This document shows positions 22,139 to 33,577 of a stretch of DNA of 64,000 bases, one piece after another. The notes beneath the pieces are model-generated. The model had not been told where the DNA came from. It searched no databases and saw only the letters and a program-made list of their open reading frames with translations. Positions within the stretch are counted from its first letter, which is position 1. Every line of letters starts with the position of its first letter. Source of the stretch: Rosa chinensis (taxonomy: Eukaryota; Streptophyta; Magnoliopsida; Rosales; Rosaceae). Made by a program: the position numbers and the translations under genes. The stretch lies in the NCBI RefSeq assembly GCF_002994745.2, contig NW_020126835.1, forward strand, positions 62,001 to 126,000, in the 5' to 3' direction.

Positions 22139-23209
22139 TTAATTGGGTAAAGGGGAAATAATCCCTTAGAGTGTTTTGGGTAAACGGGGTTAAAAAACAG
22201 TTAGTGGAGCAAGTGGGCAAATTTTAAAGTAAATTGGGTAAATGAGCATTTTCCCTACATTTTTCTGTTGGGAAGATTCTTGAAAGGTTTTGCTTTAATT
22301 GGGATGTATCATTTATTGGGGGCAGGGAATGATATGGAGTATTTTGATGGATTAGAGTTTTAGGTAAAGAGAAAGAGAAAAATTCAGTCACCGTCCCCAA
22401 ATTATGCTGCTAAGGTCAATTTGATACCCGAACTCTTCAAAGTATCAATGTGATATCCAAAGACCTATTTTGACATCAACATGATACTTCCGTCTAAAAT
22501 CTCTGACGGTGCTGTCAACTTGATGATGTGGCAAGCATGTAGGTCCCTCAAAAAAATGAAATGACCAATTTATCCAATTTTTTGTTAATTTTTTTTCTTC
22601 TTCTTTTCATTTCTTTTTCTTCTTGTTCTTCTTGTTCTTCTTCTTTTGGGATTTTGTTCTAGCCAAACCGCCGCAAGCTTCACTCCTTTTCCTCCGCTCA
22701 AGAAATCAAAGAAAACGGCTTATGTTTCTTCTTCAACCTCAGTCTCCTTCTTCTTCTCTCTCCTCTCCTTCTCCTTCGCCCAAACCATCACCAACGCTGC
22801 TAAGATCCTCTCCAATTTCTATCTCTTCTTCCTTCTTTCTCATCCAATTTTGCCATTGATGAACACCTCTACATCTCCACCTCAACCAAATCCACTGCAA
22901 TTCGATCTTCAAATCCATAAGGAAATTACAGCAGCTCGTTTCGAGAATCAATAAGAAGGGATGGGTTCTTGGGTTCAACTGTTAACTATATAAATCCAAT
23001 TGGACAACACAACAACATAGTTACTGTACATTGAAACAACAAAAACCACAGGCAACAAACGGTTGGAAGAGGCAAAATGTAATGGGTCACTCAGATTATG
23101 ATCGTTGGACTCACTTATGGGTTTATTTTGGTTTGGGTAGTTGTTATTCTTATGTAAAGGTTGAGTCTTGTAGAAAGCTGTTTTCCCAAATTTTTGGTAC
23201 TCTTCTAAG

Positions 23210-23665
23210 CCGACTATACCTCTGAAATTATTGAACGAAATGTTTTGAGGGGACTAATTGGGGGAAAATCTGAAGGGAAAGAACCGTTCATGGAGTTGTT
23301 TGAGACATCTAAGTAGGTCAATGCGCAAAGAACAGAGATTGGCTTCAAGCTGCCGGAGATTTTGCAGCTCGAAATGTCTAGGTGTTGGACATTAGTGAGG
23401 TTGGCAAGATCAGAAGGGAGAGCACCCAAATTGTTGTGAGAAAGGTTGAGGATTTTGAGGTGTGGGAAACCAGAAAGCAGAATAGAGTTGGTGAACCTGT
23501 TGCTGGAGAGATAGCTTCTGGACTGAGGAAACCGAACCGTTATCAAACCCGAAGCTGCTGCCGAACTTTTTTTTTGAGAGATTGACTTCGACTAAGGTTG
23601 GATGAGACAAGAACCAACCTGGGACAGAGCCTTTGAGAGAATTATTTGACAGATCGAGGTTTTTG
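23210..23665 (-). pseudogene. Captured LRR receptor (kinase) fragment
   Basis: The minus strand gives repeated plant LRR units: [17 protein letters not shown], then after a one-base frame change [40 protein letters not shown] and [20 protein letters not shown]. These match the LxxLxLxxNxLxGxxP consensus of extracellular receptor LRRs. No signal peptide, transmembrane segment or kinase domain is included. It could derive from a calmodulin-binding receptor kinase-like LRR protein, but that is a loose resemblance. The frameshift near 23510 marks it as decayed. Confidence 0.8.
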
Positions 23666-24102
23666 TGGTACTTCTATGAGACTATGCTGCTAAGGTTTCT
23701 AGAATGGAGCTTGATTTCTGTGATGGGTGGATTTGAGCAGTTGGGAGTTTGATTTTGGAACCAAGAAGGATTTGCGTGTTTTGCTTTTAAGAGATGCTGT
23801 TTCTTTCCCAGATTCTAATTCAATACCTGGATCATCACCGCTACTCTCTCCTCCACCGGCTCTGACCAGTAGTTCGTCCACCTCCACCGGCTCTGACCAG
23901 TAGTTCGTCCACCTCCACCTGAGCTCTCTGGACTAGAGTCTCCTCCTTGTCACCGACATCGGCAGCGATTCTCGCTACTCTGATTGTTCTTCATAAGCCA
24001 CAAACACTTTTGATCAAAAAAAATTTCTCCATTTCCGCTGTTCTTCATAAATCCAAAAATCCATTCCCAATGATAGAAAGGAGAGAGGATCAGATTGGGA
24101 AT

Positions 24103-24106
<4 letters not shown>

Positions 24107-24153
<47 letters not shown>
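24107..24153. repeat. (GA)n microsatellite in the Pack-MULE
   Basis: About 47 bases of GA near the right inverted repeat. Confidence 0.9.
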
Positions 24154-24155
<2 letters not shown>

Positions 24156-24645
24156 CGATCTGTTTTGCTTTGTTTTTTTTTTTCCTTTTTTTTATAATTA
24201 ATTAGTAAAGAAAGACAATTTTACCCTTGCCACATAGTTGACGGCACAGTCAGAGATTTTGGATGGAAGTATCACGTTGATGTCAAAATAGGTCTTTGGG
24301 TATCACATTGATACTTTTGAGAGTTCGGGTATCAAATTGGCCTTGGCAGCATAGTTTGGGGACGGTGACTGAATTTTTCTCAAAGAGAAAATGGTGTCGA
24401 AATCATATTCCAATCTGTTGGAGCTTGCCTCAGGCTACTCTCCTCTACTTGTTTAGTCTCCACTGTAGACAGACTCGTAAAGAAGAACAGAGAGGAGAGG
24501 GAGAGAGGAGTGAAGGAAGAGACTAATAAAGAGAGAAGTTGTAGACCGTTGGATTCATTATATCCACGTGTCAACATATAGATAAAAGCTTAGGTAGGTT
24601 AGGCAACTTCATTGCTTAGGAGAGGATCCTTTCCCATTAATATAT

Positions 24646-25442
24646 GATCCGACTACTCTAAAGTTCAAAGACTGTGAAGTTCCTGAAGTTCGTGAAATCT
24701 CCATCTTCCATTTCATTTAACGGTTAGATTTAGAACCACATCACCTAATATCTATGTTGAGGCTTTTTGCTCAAACTGAGACTTGTTTGCTGTTAACTAC
24801 ATCAAAAAAAGAAATCCTCTCTTCTTCAAAGTTATAAAAAGACTAGGATCTGAGCATACGCATACAAAACCAACTAAAAATGCTATAGGGCAATCAGGAC
24901 CTGATGAAACGCCCCTGAACAAGCAATTCTTCACCTCAACCATAACATAGATGACAAGAAACAACTTCCAAAACATGGGAAGCACCCATGACCAATTTTA
25001 TAAACGAAAAACCTTGCAGGTATATTTGAATTTTAAAGGCCCTGTAATAATTACCTAAAACAATTTATTGGAAATATATACAAATCTGATAGCCTTAAGC
25101 CCTTTAGTATGTTTGTGAGAGATCAACTGACAGAGACTAAATGAAAGCAAAACGGAAGAAAAAGTTAGCATTCCTTTTCTTCTTTTAATTTGTTGCAAGG
25201 AGAGGATCCTATATCTGGTAACTAGTATTATCGTGAACGGCTGTACGAGGTTCTGAACGGAAATTTTTTTTTTTGTTTTTGGAGTTAACGGCAGTGTAAC
25301 TCGTATAAAAAGAAAAACACCAATAAACTAGTATTAATTAAGTGATGTGGTTCTAAATCTAATGGTTGAATTATTTGGAAGATTGAGATTTTACGAATTT
25401 TACGAACTTCACTGACTATGCACTTTAGAGAAGCCGGATCCA
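24646..25442. mobile_element. Non-autonomous inverted-repeat element (MITE-like)
   Basis: The ends at 24646-24755 and 25335-25442 are ~110-bp imperfect inverted repeats sharing CTAAAG, GTGAAGTTC and TTAGATTTAGAACCACATCA. The ~580-bp interior has no ORF of note. I could not define a target duplication, so the superfamily is not assigned. Confidence 0.6.
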
Positions 25443-26295
25443 TGACTAAATTTTCTACTATGGGCAACTCCAACAATAAGGGTGCCATACCAGACTTGAG
25501 ACTCAAACATGTTTTGGGTTCTCCAACAATGGGTTTTAGGGGGACTTGGTCTTGGAATTATATAATTTGGACTCAAACCAAGTCCTATATATATATATAT
25601 ATATATATGAGACTTTTTCAAAACCAAGACTTGGCTATAGTGATTGGGGCCACACATGTGGGCTGGGTCAGGCCAACTCCAAACGAAACACCCCGATGGA
25701 GAGGTTGAAAAGGACGCGTTGGGCTGGATGAAGAGGACGACGTGCACGCGCCATAATGCGCTAGAGAGAGAAGACATCCATGAATTTGGACTGCTATGGT
25801 GGGCCTCTCCTGACATACATGTCCCCAGCTGACCAGAGTGAGTTTACAATGGTTATGTTTTGGACGGCTATGATCCATCCATTTTATATGGACGGTTCTA
25901 ATGTCGGTTTTTTTTTAAACAGCAATAGATATATTTTGAATCTGACTGCTCATATTTGAGGGAAAAAAAATATCAATGGCTCCTATTAAATCGAGGCTTA
26001 TTAATTTCAATTTTATCCAAGAAAATTAAGAGAAATTTAAATCAAGGTCTAATTTCGTAGTTCAATAGTGGATGCAATTTGGTCACCATTTTCGAACACC
26101 TTTCAGAAATCTCATAGTCCCATAAATCTCGTTATAAATACTCATATCTCAAAAATAGGCGATGACTAGAAGGAACTGCCAACTAGTCATCTCATGCCAC
26201 CTGGAGGGTACTGCCGACCAAGGACGCATCAGAGGGTACTGCCGACTGGACGAGGAGGTGATGGTTAGAGGGTACTGCCGACTAACCATAGATAG
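25443..26295. other. Intergenic, repeat-like, no gene
   Basis: Contains a TA run (about 25589-25609) and text typical of dispersed plant repeats, but no inverted ends that I can define. At 26200-26285, three copies of GAGGGTACTGCCGAC are spaced ~30-40 bp apart. No coding region is supported. Confidence 0.5.
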
Positions 26296-26650
26296 TTTTT
26301 TTTTTTTTATTCAAGGAAAGTTCTCTATTAAACTCAAACAAGTAATACAGGGAAAGCTAATACAATCTCAGAAACTGAGATCAGCCCCTAACATCATTTG
26401 TTGCCTCAACTAACTCACTAAGCCAAGGAGGACCACGCTCCCATCAAAACATGGACTGGACACTCTTCAAAGCTGATCTAGCCAATTCATGGGCTACTTG
26501 ATTGGCTTTTTTACGAACATGCTTCCAATTCACTAACTCAAACTCCTGCAGCAGTAGACGAACTCCCTCCAAAACAGCCCCAATCTCAGTCAAATCATTT
26601 TCAGTTTGTGAAAGTGAATTCAGCTCAACTTAAATAGCTCGATAATTAAT
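26296..26650 (-). pseudogene. 5'-truncated LINE 3' end with RVT_3 RNase H remnant
   Basis: The left edge is a T run (26297-26309), the poly(A) tail of a minus-strand insertion. Reading inward on the minus strand gives EFELVNWKHVRKKANQVAHE followed by LARSALKSVQ, the C-terminal part of the RNase H-like domain of plant L1-type LINEs, then a stop. Only the terminal ~350 bp remain, as usual for LINE copies. Confidence 0.75.
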
Positions 26651-26950
26651 TGTTAAACTATTGCAAGAAAATTGATTCAGCTCGTTTTGTGACACCAGAT
26701 TTTGGAGACTATACGTGTGTGTTAAAATTGCAATTGACTTGCTTTTGGGTAAGTCTTTGGAAATTGTTCGACTTGACTAAGATATACAAGTAGTTATGGC
26801 TGATCTTGTCCATATTCACAAGTTCTTCATAGACAAAGATGGTCGTGTCACAATCAAACCTATATAAAAGTTACAAGATGACCCAAAATCCCAAATGGAC
26901 TTGTATATATATGGACTGTATTGTTGGAACAATTAATTTGCAGTGCAGTA
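26651..26950. other. Intergenic host sequence
   Basis: AT-rich with no gene, ending in CAGTA (26946-26950), the left target duplication of the gypsy element. Confidence 0.5.
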
Positions 26951-27855
26951 TGTAAACACGAAAATCTGAAAGCAAACAAGATACAGACACGTGTACAAAA
27001 ATAATATATTTATTAATTCAAGTGCGGGTTACAATCTTTGGTAATCCTCTTATTCGATCTCCGACGATGAATTTCACTCAAGGGCTCGACGCTTGATCTT
27101 GAGTTGGAAGATAGTCACGAGAGTCGACACGTGACGAGTGCTTTGGCTTGAGGTTGGTGATGAACCGGCTATTTGGCAGCTTGATGGTTCTTCACACGAG
27201 CTTGGGAGGCTTCAGGAATTTTGAGAGTATTTCCTTCTCTTTTCTGGCTGAAGTCCTTTCTCTTGATTTGAGAGGGGGTATTTATAGTGTCGGCGTCTCT
27301 CAATTTGGAATGCCTTGATGACACGTAATTAATTGTATTTTCCTTAATTACGTAATCAAATCAATCAGTCTTAATTAACTGATTTAATCACAACTATTAA
27401 GGAATTAACCAATTAATTTGATGGCTGATTTTAATTGTATTTCGTTAATATCACAATTAAATCAATCAGTTTTGATTAACCGATTTAATTATGACTATTA
27501 AGAAATTTAGCGAATTAATTGGATGACTGATTGTCGTCTTGATCATCAATTTAAATAAACTGATATCTAATCAGCAGACGAGATTTAATACTTGATTTGA
27601 CTTGGAATCAATTGATTTAATTTGATTGATCCGCTTTAATATCAATTGATTTAGCCGGAACAAATTCATTTATTGTCGTCAGGCCTTTCATGTGTCGCCA
27701 AGTGTCATTCTCTGAGTCTGCGTGATTTTGCTGACTCACATGCCACGTGAACATTTTGTGGGACCCACATGCCAACTAAATTTGTTCGGTCATAATTTTG
27801 AGTGTTGACCGAATTATCTAATAAATTTATTTTCATTAAATTTTTAGTGTCTACA
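26951..27855 (-). repeat. 3' LTR of the gypsy element
   Basis: 905 bp, TGTAGACAC to GTGTTTACA on the minus strand. The adjacent minus-strand GTGGGGGCATT (27856-27866) is the polypurine tract. Confidence 0.95.
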
Positions 27856-28325
27856 AATGCCCCCACTTCAAGGTGCGCTGTAAACATGTTATCACGTGTT
27901 GGAAGTGTGACTTGAAGTTTTGATTTTTTTTTTTTTTTTTTTTTTTTGACTTTGACGGCTTTTCCATTTTAGCTTGTCGCAATGCTTTACTTTAACGGAG
28001 CTAGCTTGTGGAACTCCACAGTTGTAGAGATTCCCCTGGAATCTTGATTTAATTTTGTAGAGATTTTCCCGAAGTGTTGATTTAATTTTGTAAATATGGC
28101 AATGACTCCAAATGAGCAGGTGACAAAGCCCATAATATAAGAGTATTTTTTTTGTTTAAATATTTACGGAATAAATCCCTTGATTTTTCCTGAATAAAAT
28201 ATTTATTCACAAAATTTCAGCAACAATATATTGGTGCCATATATATAGCAGAAAATTTAAGATCCCTGCCATATCTTCTGGTCTCAACTAGGAAGTTAAT
28301 GAAGTGAGAAACCCTAGCCTTTTAA

Positions 28326-28332
28326 TATAAAA
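28326..28332 (+). promoter_or_regulatory. Candidate TATA box for the PMD gene
   Basis: TATAAAA in the context of a plant promoter: a CCTAG-type lead-in, then a CT-rich, GC-containing putative leader (28335-28400). Downstream are several plausible intron borders (GAG|GTACGT at ~28589, TGCAG| at ~28908, AAG|GTATGG at ~29141, TGCAG| at ~29267, GAG|GTATGA at ~29450, TTTCAG| at ~29556), so the leader may be spliced. This is inference from sequence motifs. Confidence 0.5.
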
Positions 28333-29572
28333 GGACGGTCTCCTCACTCTAGACTCGGCCGCCTCTCAACTTCCTTGCTTGCTTCATTGCCTTTTGTCTT
28401 TGGTGTTGCAGAAGACCATCTGACAAACGATTAAGGTTATTTGTCTTCACGCATTTCTTCATTAATCATTGAGATGACCAATGGCCTGTGCTGACTACTC
28501 TGTTTTTTTTACTGACAGATAGGGAGTGCTTACCACTGATTCATTGCCTTAAAGACTCGCGAATTATTAAAGCATTGAGGAAACTGAGGTACGTTTCTCT
28601 GTCCTCTTCTGATGCTTTTTTATTTTATATATTTTCATAATCTGCCTCGATCATCTTTGTTCAATTGTCCACATATTTTATATATTTTGTACATGTTCTG
28701 ACGATATACAAATAGATATGCACGGGCTGACTCAACTACCCAAAGCATGATTTTTTTTTTTTTTTGATAACAACCAGAAGCATGATCCATTCTTTAATCA
28801 CTCCTGTTCACATGAACCCCTCATCCTCTTTTCTCATGACATCACTCTTGTTCAAAGCATGATCCTCTGTTTTCCCTTAATCATACTCATATATATGCAT
28901 GTGCAGCGCTGCTTTTCTGATGATGACGTTCACAACATGGCCAATTCTTTTTATTATTATTTTTTATATATATATATATATTTTTTTTTCATGAACATAT
29001 ATATATGGCTACGTACACGTGCAACCCAATCATAATTTTTTTTTTTTTAAAAACTTTGACAGTAGCAAAGAAAAGGAGATCTTGATTTTATCCGTTCCAC
29101 CCTCTGGCTTCGTGTGTCGCTACCACATAAAGGAGATTAAGGTATGGCTCTCAATCTGACAATATATATATGTATATATATATATATATAAACATGCACG
29201 TACAGATCCAAAGTGAAAGCATGATGATTCATTTCTGCACTTAATCACATATGTATGCATGTGCAGCACTGCAGCTCCTGGAATTTCTCCTCACATCGTA
29301 CAATATATGTGTACTCTAACAATTGCTTTAAATATTGTTTCCTTTGTTCAGAACTGTGGTGACAATGAACCCCTGCTCTGCTTTATTTATTTACTGCCTT
29401 TTGCTGCTAATTCCTTCCTTGTACGTCGCAAACAAATCATCAAGCTGAGGTATGACTTTCTGCCCTTTTTTTTCATGACGTCACCCTTTTTTAACGTCGC
29501 ACAGTTTTATGTATATTTCAACATATATATATATATATATTTTTTTTCTTTTTCAGGGTTTTGGTGATCATT

Positions 29573-30056
29573 GAAGAACGCAAACGACCTAAGCGCTTGG
29601 ATTCCTCCACTTTTGTGCGTGGCAGGGTCCGCCAAAAGCAATTAGGCTTTGCGTGTTTATCGACATCAAGGAGAAGAACGTGGACGTCCTAAACGCTTGG
29701 ATTCCTCCACCTTTGTGCGTGGTAGGGTCCACCAAAGGCGGTTAGGCTTCGCGTATTTGGCGGCTCACGGAGAGAAGAACGCGGACGTCCTAAACGCTTG
29801 GATTCCTCCACTTTTGTACGTGGTAGGGTCCATCAAAAGCGGTTAGGCTTCGCGTATTTGGCGGCTCACGGAGAGAAGAACGCGGACGTCCTAAACGCTT
29901 GGATTCCTCCACTTTTGTGCGTGGTAGGGTCCATCAAAAGCGGTTAGGCTTCGCGTATTTGGCGGCTCACGGAGAGAAGAACGCGGACGTCCTAAACGCT
30001 TGGATTCCTCCACTTTTGTGCGTGGTAGGGTCCATCGAAAGCGGTTAGGCTTTGCG
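29573..30056 (+). repeat. 101-bp tandem repeat array upstream of the PMD gene
   Basis: Units start at 29573, 29673, 29774, 29875 and 29976 (GAAGAACG...), spacing 100-101 bp; the last is ~80 bp. Units 3-5 are nearly identical and the first is more diverged. Each carries CTTGGATTCCTCCAC and GCGTGGTAGGGTCC. The array ends ~46 bp before the PMD ATG, so it would lie in the last leader exon. The arrangement could influence transcription or translation; the function is unknown. Confidence 0.9.
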
Positions 30057-30102
30057 TACACCTTCAGACACTCGCGATCGCGCTTCTCAACCATTTGCGG
30101 CC

Positions 30103-33100
30103 ATGGCTTTCTTCAAGTGCTTCAAGAAAGGAACAATCACCATCCTCGACGATCCAGAGGACGCTCAGAGTGATGGCACTACTCTGCAGGTGTATCCATC
30201 GTTGACTGGGCCTCAAGCAATCGATGTCCCTCCTTATGACCCTTCTGCTCACATCCTTCAGTGGACTCATGTGGTACCTCGCCAGCTAGCTATGTTCCGA
30301 CAACCGAGATCCGGAAGAGACCAACAAAACTCGCATGTACTGTTGCTGAAGTCTTCGCATCATGATCAGAACACTCCTCAGACACCATTCAAGCTTCTCA
30401 GCGATCGTGTACGCAACGGTTCAGTGAAGTGGAGCAATGCATTTCGTGCAAACGGGGGCTTCTCTTACACAGAATTCTACTGGGAATGGGTAGAAGATAT
30501 CTTAAGCAGGAATGGCAAGCTTACTCGGGAGGCCGGTCTCTATCGAGCGATATTCGCCTCACTATTCAGCTGTGACCGTGTTGCTTCTGTCATACGGGCT
30601 TTCTGCGAGTACTGGTGCCCCGCGACGAATACTCTCCACACATCTAGCGGAGAAATGTCCATCTCTCTCTGGGATTTGGACCAACTCGGAGGTTTGCCCA
30701 TTACTGGACGGTTTTATGATGAGGTGGTTCCAGCTGCTGAAGAGCTTACTGTAGCAAGCAAAGGGAGTCAACAAAGCTGCCGCTATTTGTTTCTCGCCTA
30801 CCATAAGCTTTGCAAAGAAGGCCAAGGGCAGAAAGTGAAGATAACTTCATGGATACGATATTGGTATAGAGGAGCTTTGCGCTATAAGAGGCCTCCAAAC
30901 AAAAGCACCAGGAACAAAAGAGATCCGCCCCAGAATGTGTTTAATCCATCTGGCAGGATCCATGAGATCCGACAGCGTACTTCTGCAGACCTTGCAGTAT
31001 TTGATGACTTAGGCATTGAGGGTGAAGATGTAGAGTCCACCTATTTGGCTGCCTTTCTTGCTTGTTGGTTGTGTCTGTTTGTTTTACCCATAGACGACAC
31101 TGGTTTGATTCGTCCAGGAGTATTCAAAGTCGCCAGCAAAATGTCACAGGGTGTACAGTTTTGCCTAGCGGTACCAGTGCTGGCCAGCATCTATCAGGGT
31201 TTGAACGAGCTTTCTGTTTCCAGCGATCCAGGTAATTGCTCGGCTGCTCTTCCTTTTCATTATATTTATGCATGGCTAGCAGAGTACTTCGGCACCCACT
31301 TTCAGTCTCCACTTCCCAACGACCTAAGGCCCCGTATGGTTCGCTTCTCCGGAGAACTTTCAGCTAGGCATTTTGGAGACTCACAGGCTCTTTCTTTGTT
31401 CGACACATGTGATAATGTGAAGATGGGTGTATTTGCCAGGGTATTTTCAGAGAGCAGAGTGATTATCAACCGCAGTAACATCTCCCATTTAGACTTGATA
31501 TATCTTATCAGCCTTCGATCCGGGTACCTTTCTCTAAGGCAGGATAACCGACGAGTCGTTCAGCCATACAGTCCACATCGGTTTAGTCGACAGTTTGGTT
31601 ATGTCCAAGACATTCCTGGCAGCCTTAAGAATGACATTCGCACCAGCGTACTAGCTCTGATTTATTTGCATTGGGATTCTTGCACTAGAATGGACACTAA
31701 CTGTGAGGTAACGTTGCCGATCCAGAGTGCTATCACGGAGTATATGGTTACCCGAGACTATGTTGATTGGTGGTCTAAAGTGTATCATTCTACACCAGTG
31801 AAGACAACGAGAGTAGCGCCTCCTAGTAGAACCCTGCACAAGCCTCTAAAAGCAAAAGAAGACAAGGACGTCAACCGCGCTGCGCCTCGTCGCCAGAATG
31901 TGATTGCTTGTGAAGTCGAATGTAGCACCAACGTCCCTGCGCTTCCTGATAGGGCTTCGCTCCCAGATAAGGACCGTCAGGCTCATCCAGTCGACATTCT
32001 AGAAGATGATGGAGACTCTTTAGATTCTCACATCGCTTTCATCCGTCCATTTAAGCTGAAAAGACCTGTCATCAAAGAAAGAAGGCGTAGTGGAAGCAGC
32101 GGTAGCAATGATAGTGAAGTGCACTTTAAGCGTCGAAAAACTGACACCAGTCTTGGCCCTATTTATTGTGACCCTAATGCTGAGTTCACTCTGAATACTG
32201 ACTTTCTTGGTGACATTTCAACTTCTTCGCAACCGATGCTGCAACGAAATGAGGTAACTTTTTTAGACTTGCGTCAGAGATTTTTTTTTTTTCTTTTTTG
32301 TGGTTTTCTTGGAACTTGAATTGTTCTTTTCCCATCTTTTTAGGGTGCAGAGATTGATGGTCATTCACTTTGGGGAAACGATGACGCCTCTTTAGACCCT
32401 ATACGTGTTCCTTCTGCAGCGGAACTTGAGGCTTACGCTTTACCCACGAAAGGAAAATCCAATGCAAAGAATGACTCACAGCAAGTTGACCCTACAGGTA
32501 CAATTCTTAACTCTTGTGTATTTTCATTGCACTTTAAGCCCCCTTTTTTTTTTAACTAATGATATATGTACAGGTCCACTTACCATGGTGCGTCCTCCTA
32601 AGCCTCTGAACACCATAGCCTTTTCTGAGGCCTCTCTTGGTGGAGCTGCTATTATAGATGCCAGCCAAAGACTTCGTGATATTCGTCAACAAGCTGCTAC
32701 TGCAGTTTGTGAACAAATTGAAGATATGATAATGAAGCACTCCTCCAAGACCATTCTTTCCAGCAAGGGGGAACTTGACAAGCTGATAGCTGAGCTTAGC
32801 CATTATGGGATTGATCCTTCATCCGTAAGGGGAAAAGTTGAAGGATTGTTGAATAGTGCTGACCAATACAACTTGGCAAGACTTTCTTGTTCACGCAAGG
32901 CTACTCCAGGCACACGTATTCAACGTCTGGCTGACACAAAGTCAGAAATTGCGAAGGTCACTTCAATTCGTCAAGCTGACTCTGATCATCGTCAATCTAC
33001 ACTCAAGTCTTTGGAGAAATTAAAGGAGGAGCAACAAAAATTGGAGCAAACAGTGACTTTACTAGACGAGAGACTTCTACTACAGGAGAAGAAGCTTGTC

Positions 33101-33232
33101 GACCTAAAAAAAGAGGAGACTCAAATCCAAGAGACCCCCGAGGTGACCACTGCAGAGCTTGAGACGACAAAATCATTGCGAGATACTTTTGAGAACCACC
33201 GCAATAGCTTCAAGGGTTTGACTTGGGTGTGA
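30103..33232 (+). CDS. Plant mobile domain (PMD) protein, three exons, antisense passenger of the gypsy element
   Basis: Exons are 30103-32253, 32344-32497 and 32574-33232, joined at GT-AG borders in consistent phase; the product is 987 residues. The start ATG has a strong context (GCCATGGCT) and gives MAFFKCFKKGTITILDDPED. Residues ~120-560 form the PMD (aminotransferase-like plant mobile domain), with FYWEWVEDILSRNGKLTREA, ISLWDLDQLGGLPITGRFYD and a central FLACWLCLFVLP. A polar, basic linker follows (KERRRSGSSGSNDSEVHFKR). Exon 3 ends in a coiled coil (LEKLKEEQQKLEQTVTLLDE). PMD proteins of the MAIN/MAIL1 type act in plant nuclei on gene expression and transposon silencing, and PMD genes are known to ride in transposons. 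No internal stop is seen. Its role for this element is unknown. Confidence 0.9.
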
Positions 33233-33577
33233 AGAGCTGTTCTCCATTTGTAACTTCTGATGATTTTTTTTTTCATTTTCCTTTATCATTTGTAATAAGT
33301 CAAACTTTGACAGTCATAACTTATTATAAAAAATAAGTACTTTTCTACTTATTTACTTCTTGAATAGTAAACAAACCCTTTATTTTTATTTGATTTGACT
33401 GAACTCGAGATTGTTATTCCCAAGCTGCCTACGTATCCTTCCAATGAAGGAATCAAGTCATCACGTAGTTCAAGGGTTTATGGATGAAGTGAGTTTTTTT
33501 TTGGTCCTTTTTTTTTTGCTTGAGCCGCCCTTTTGGGTTTTCAACTCAACGGACTCTACCTTTTTTTTTTTTTTTTT
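33233..33577. other. PMD 3' region and T-rich spacer
   Basis: TAATAAG and ATTATAAAAAATAAG stretches (33290-33340) after the PMD stop are plausible polyadenylation context. Three T tracts (33487-33497, 33508-33518, 33561-33577) follow. No coding content. Confidence 0.45.

Larger units (their letters stand above)
8355..22255. mobile_element. Mutator-like element split by copia-2
   Basis: Inverted ends of ~90 bp (8355-8445 and 22165-22255) share blocks such as TTGCCCACTT and TTTACCCAA and are flanked by the 9-bp duplication TACATTTTT (8346-8354 and 22256-22264), the Mutator hallmark. Removing copia-2 leaves about 1.7 kb. No transposase is visible, so it is non-autonomous. It contains GC-rich segments (8560-8830, with ~65-bp tandem units, and 9600-9780) that may be captured gene fragments; I do not recognise them. 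Confidence 0.85.
22375..24381. mobile_element. Pack-MULE with LRR-receptor fragment
   Basis: A 2007-bp element with ~165-bp terminal inverted repeats starting GAGAAAAATTCAGTCACC, flanked by perfect 9-bp duplications AAAGAGAAA (22366-22374 and 24382-24390). No transposase is visible. The interior contains a minus-strand LRR gene fragment (23210-23665), an unrecognised open stretch (22646-22954, plus) and a GA microsatellite. Mutator-like elements with captured gene pieces are known as Pack-MULEs. Confidence 0.92.

Noticed and set aside
25285..25878. Several short frames on both strands around the TA run
   Set aside because: They overlap each other, include TA-repeat translation, and lie in repeat-like sequence without protein features.
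29573..30056. CRISPR array or satellite array
   Set aside because: Units are contiguous 101-bp repeats without unique spacers, in a plant retrotransposon, and there are only five of them.
30052..30102. Upstream extension of the PMD protein from 30052
   Set aside because: The extension lacks an ATG and overlaps the end of the tandem array. The ATG at 30103 has a strong context and a sensible N-terminus.
32405..32573. Separate ORF start at 32405 for the PMD coiled-coil part
   Set aside because: Its first part is intron 2 and exon 2 read in the wrong frame. Joining at 32497/32574 gives one continuous protein.
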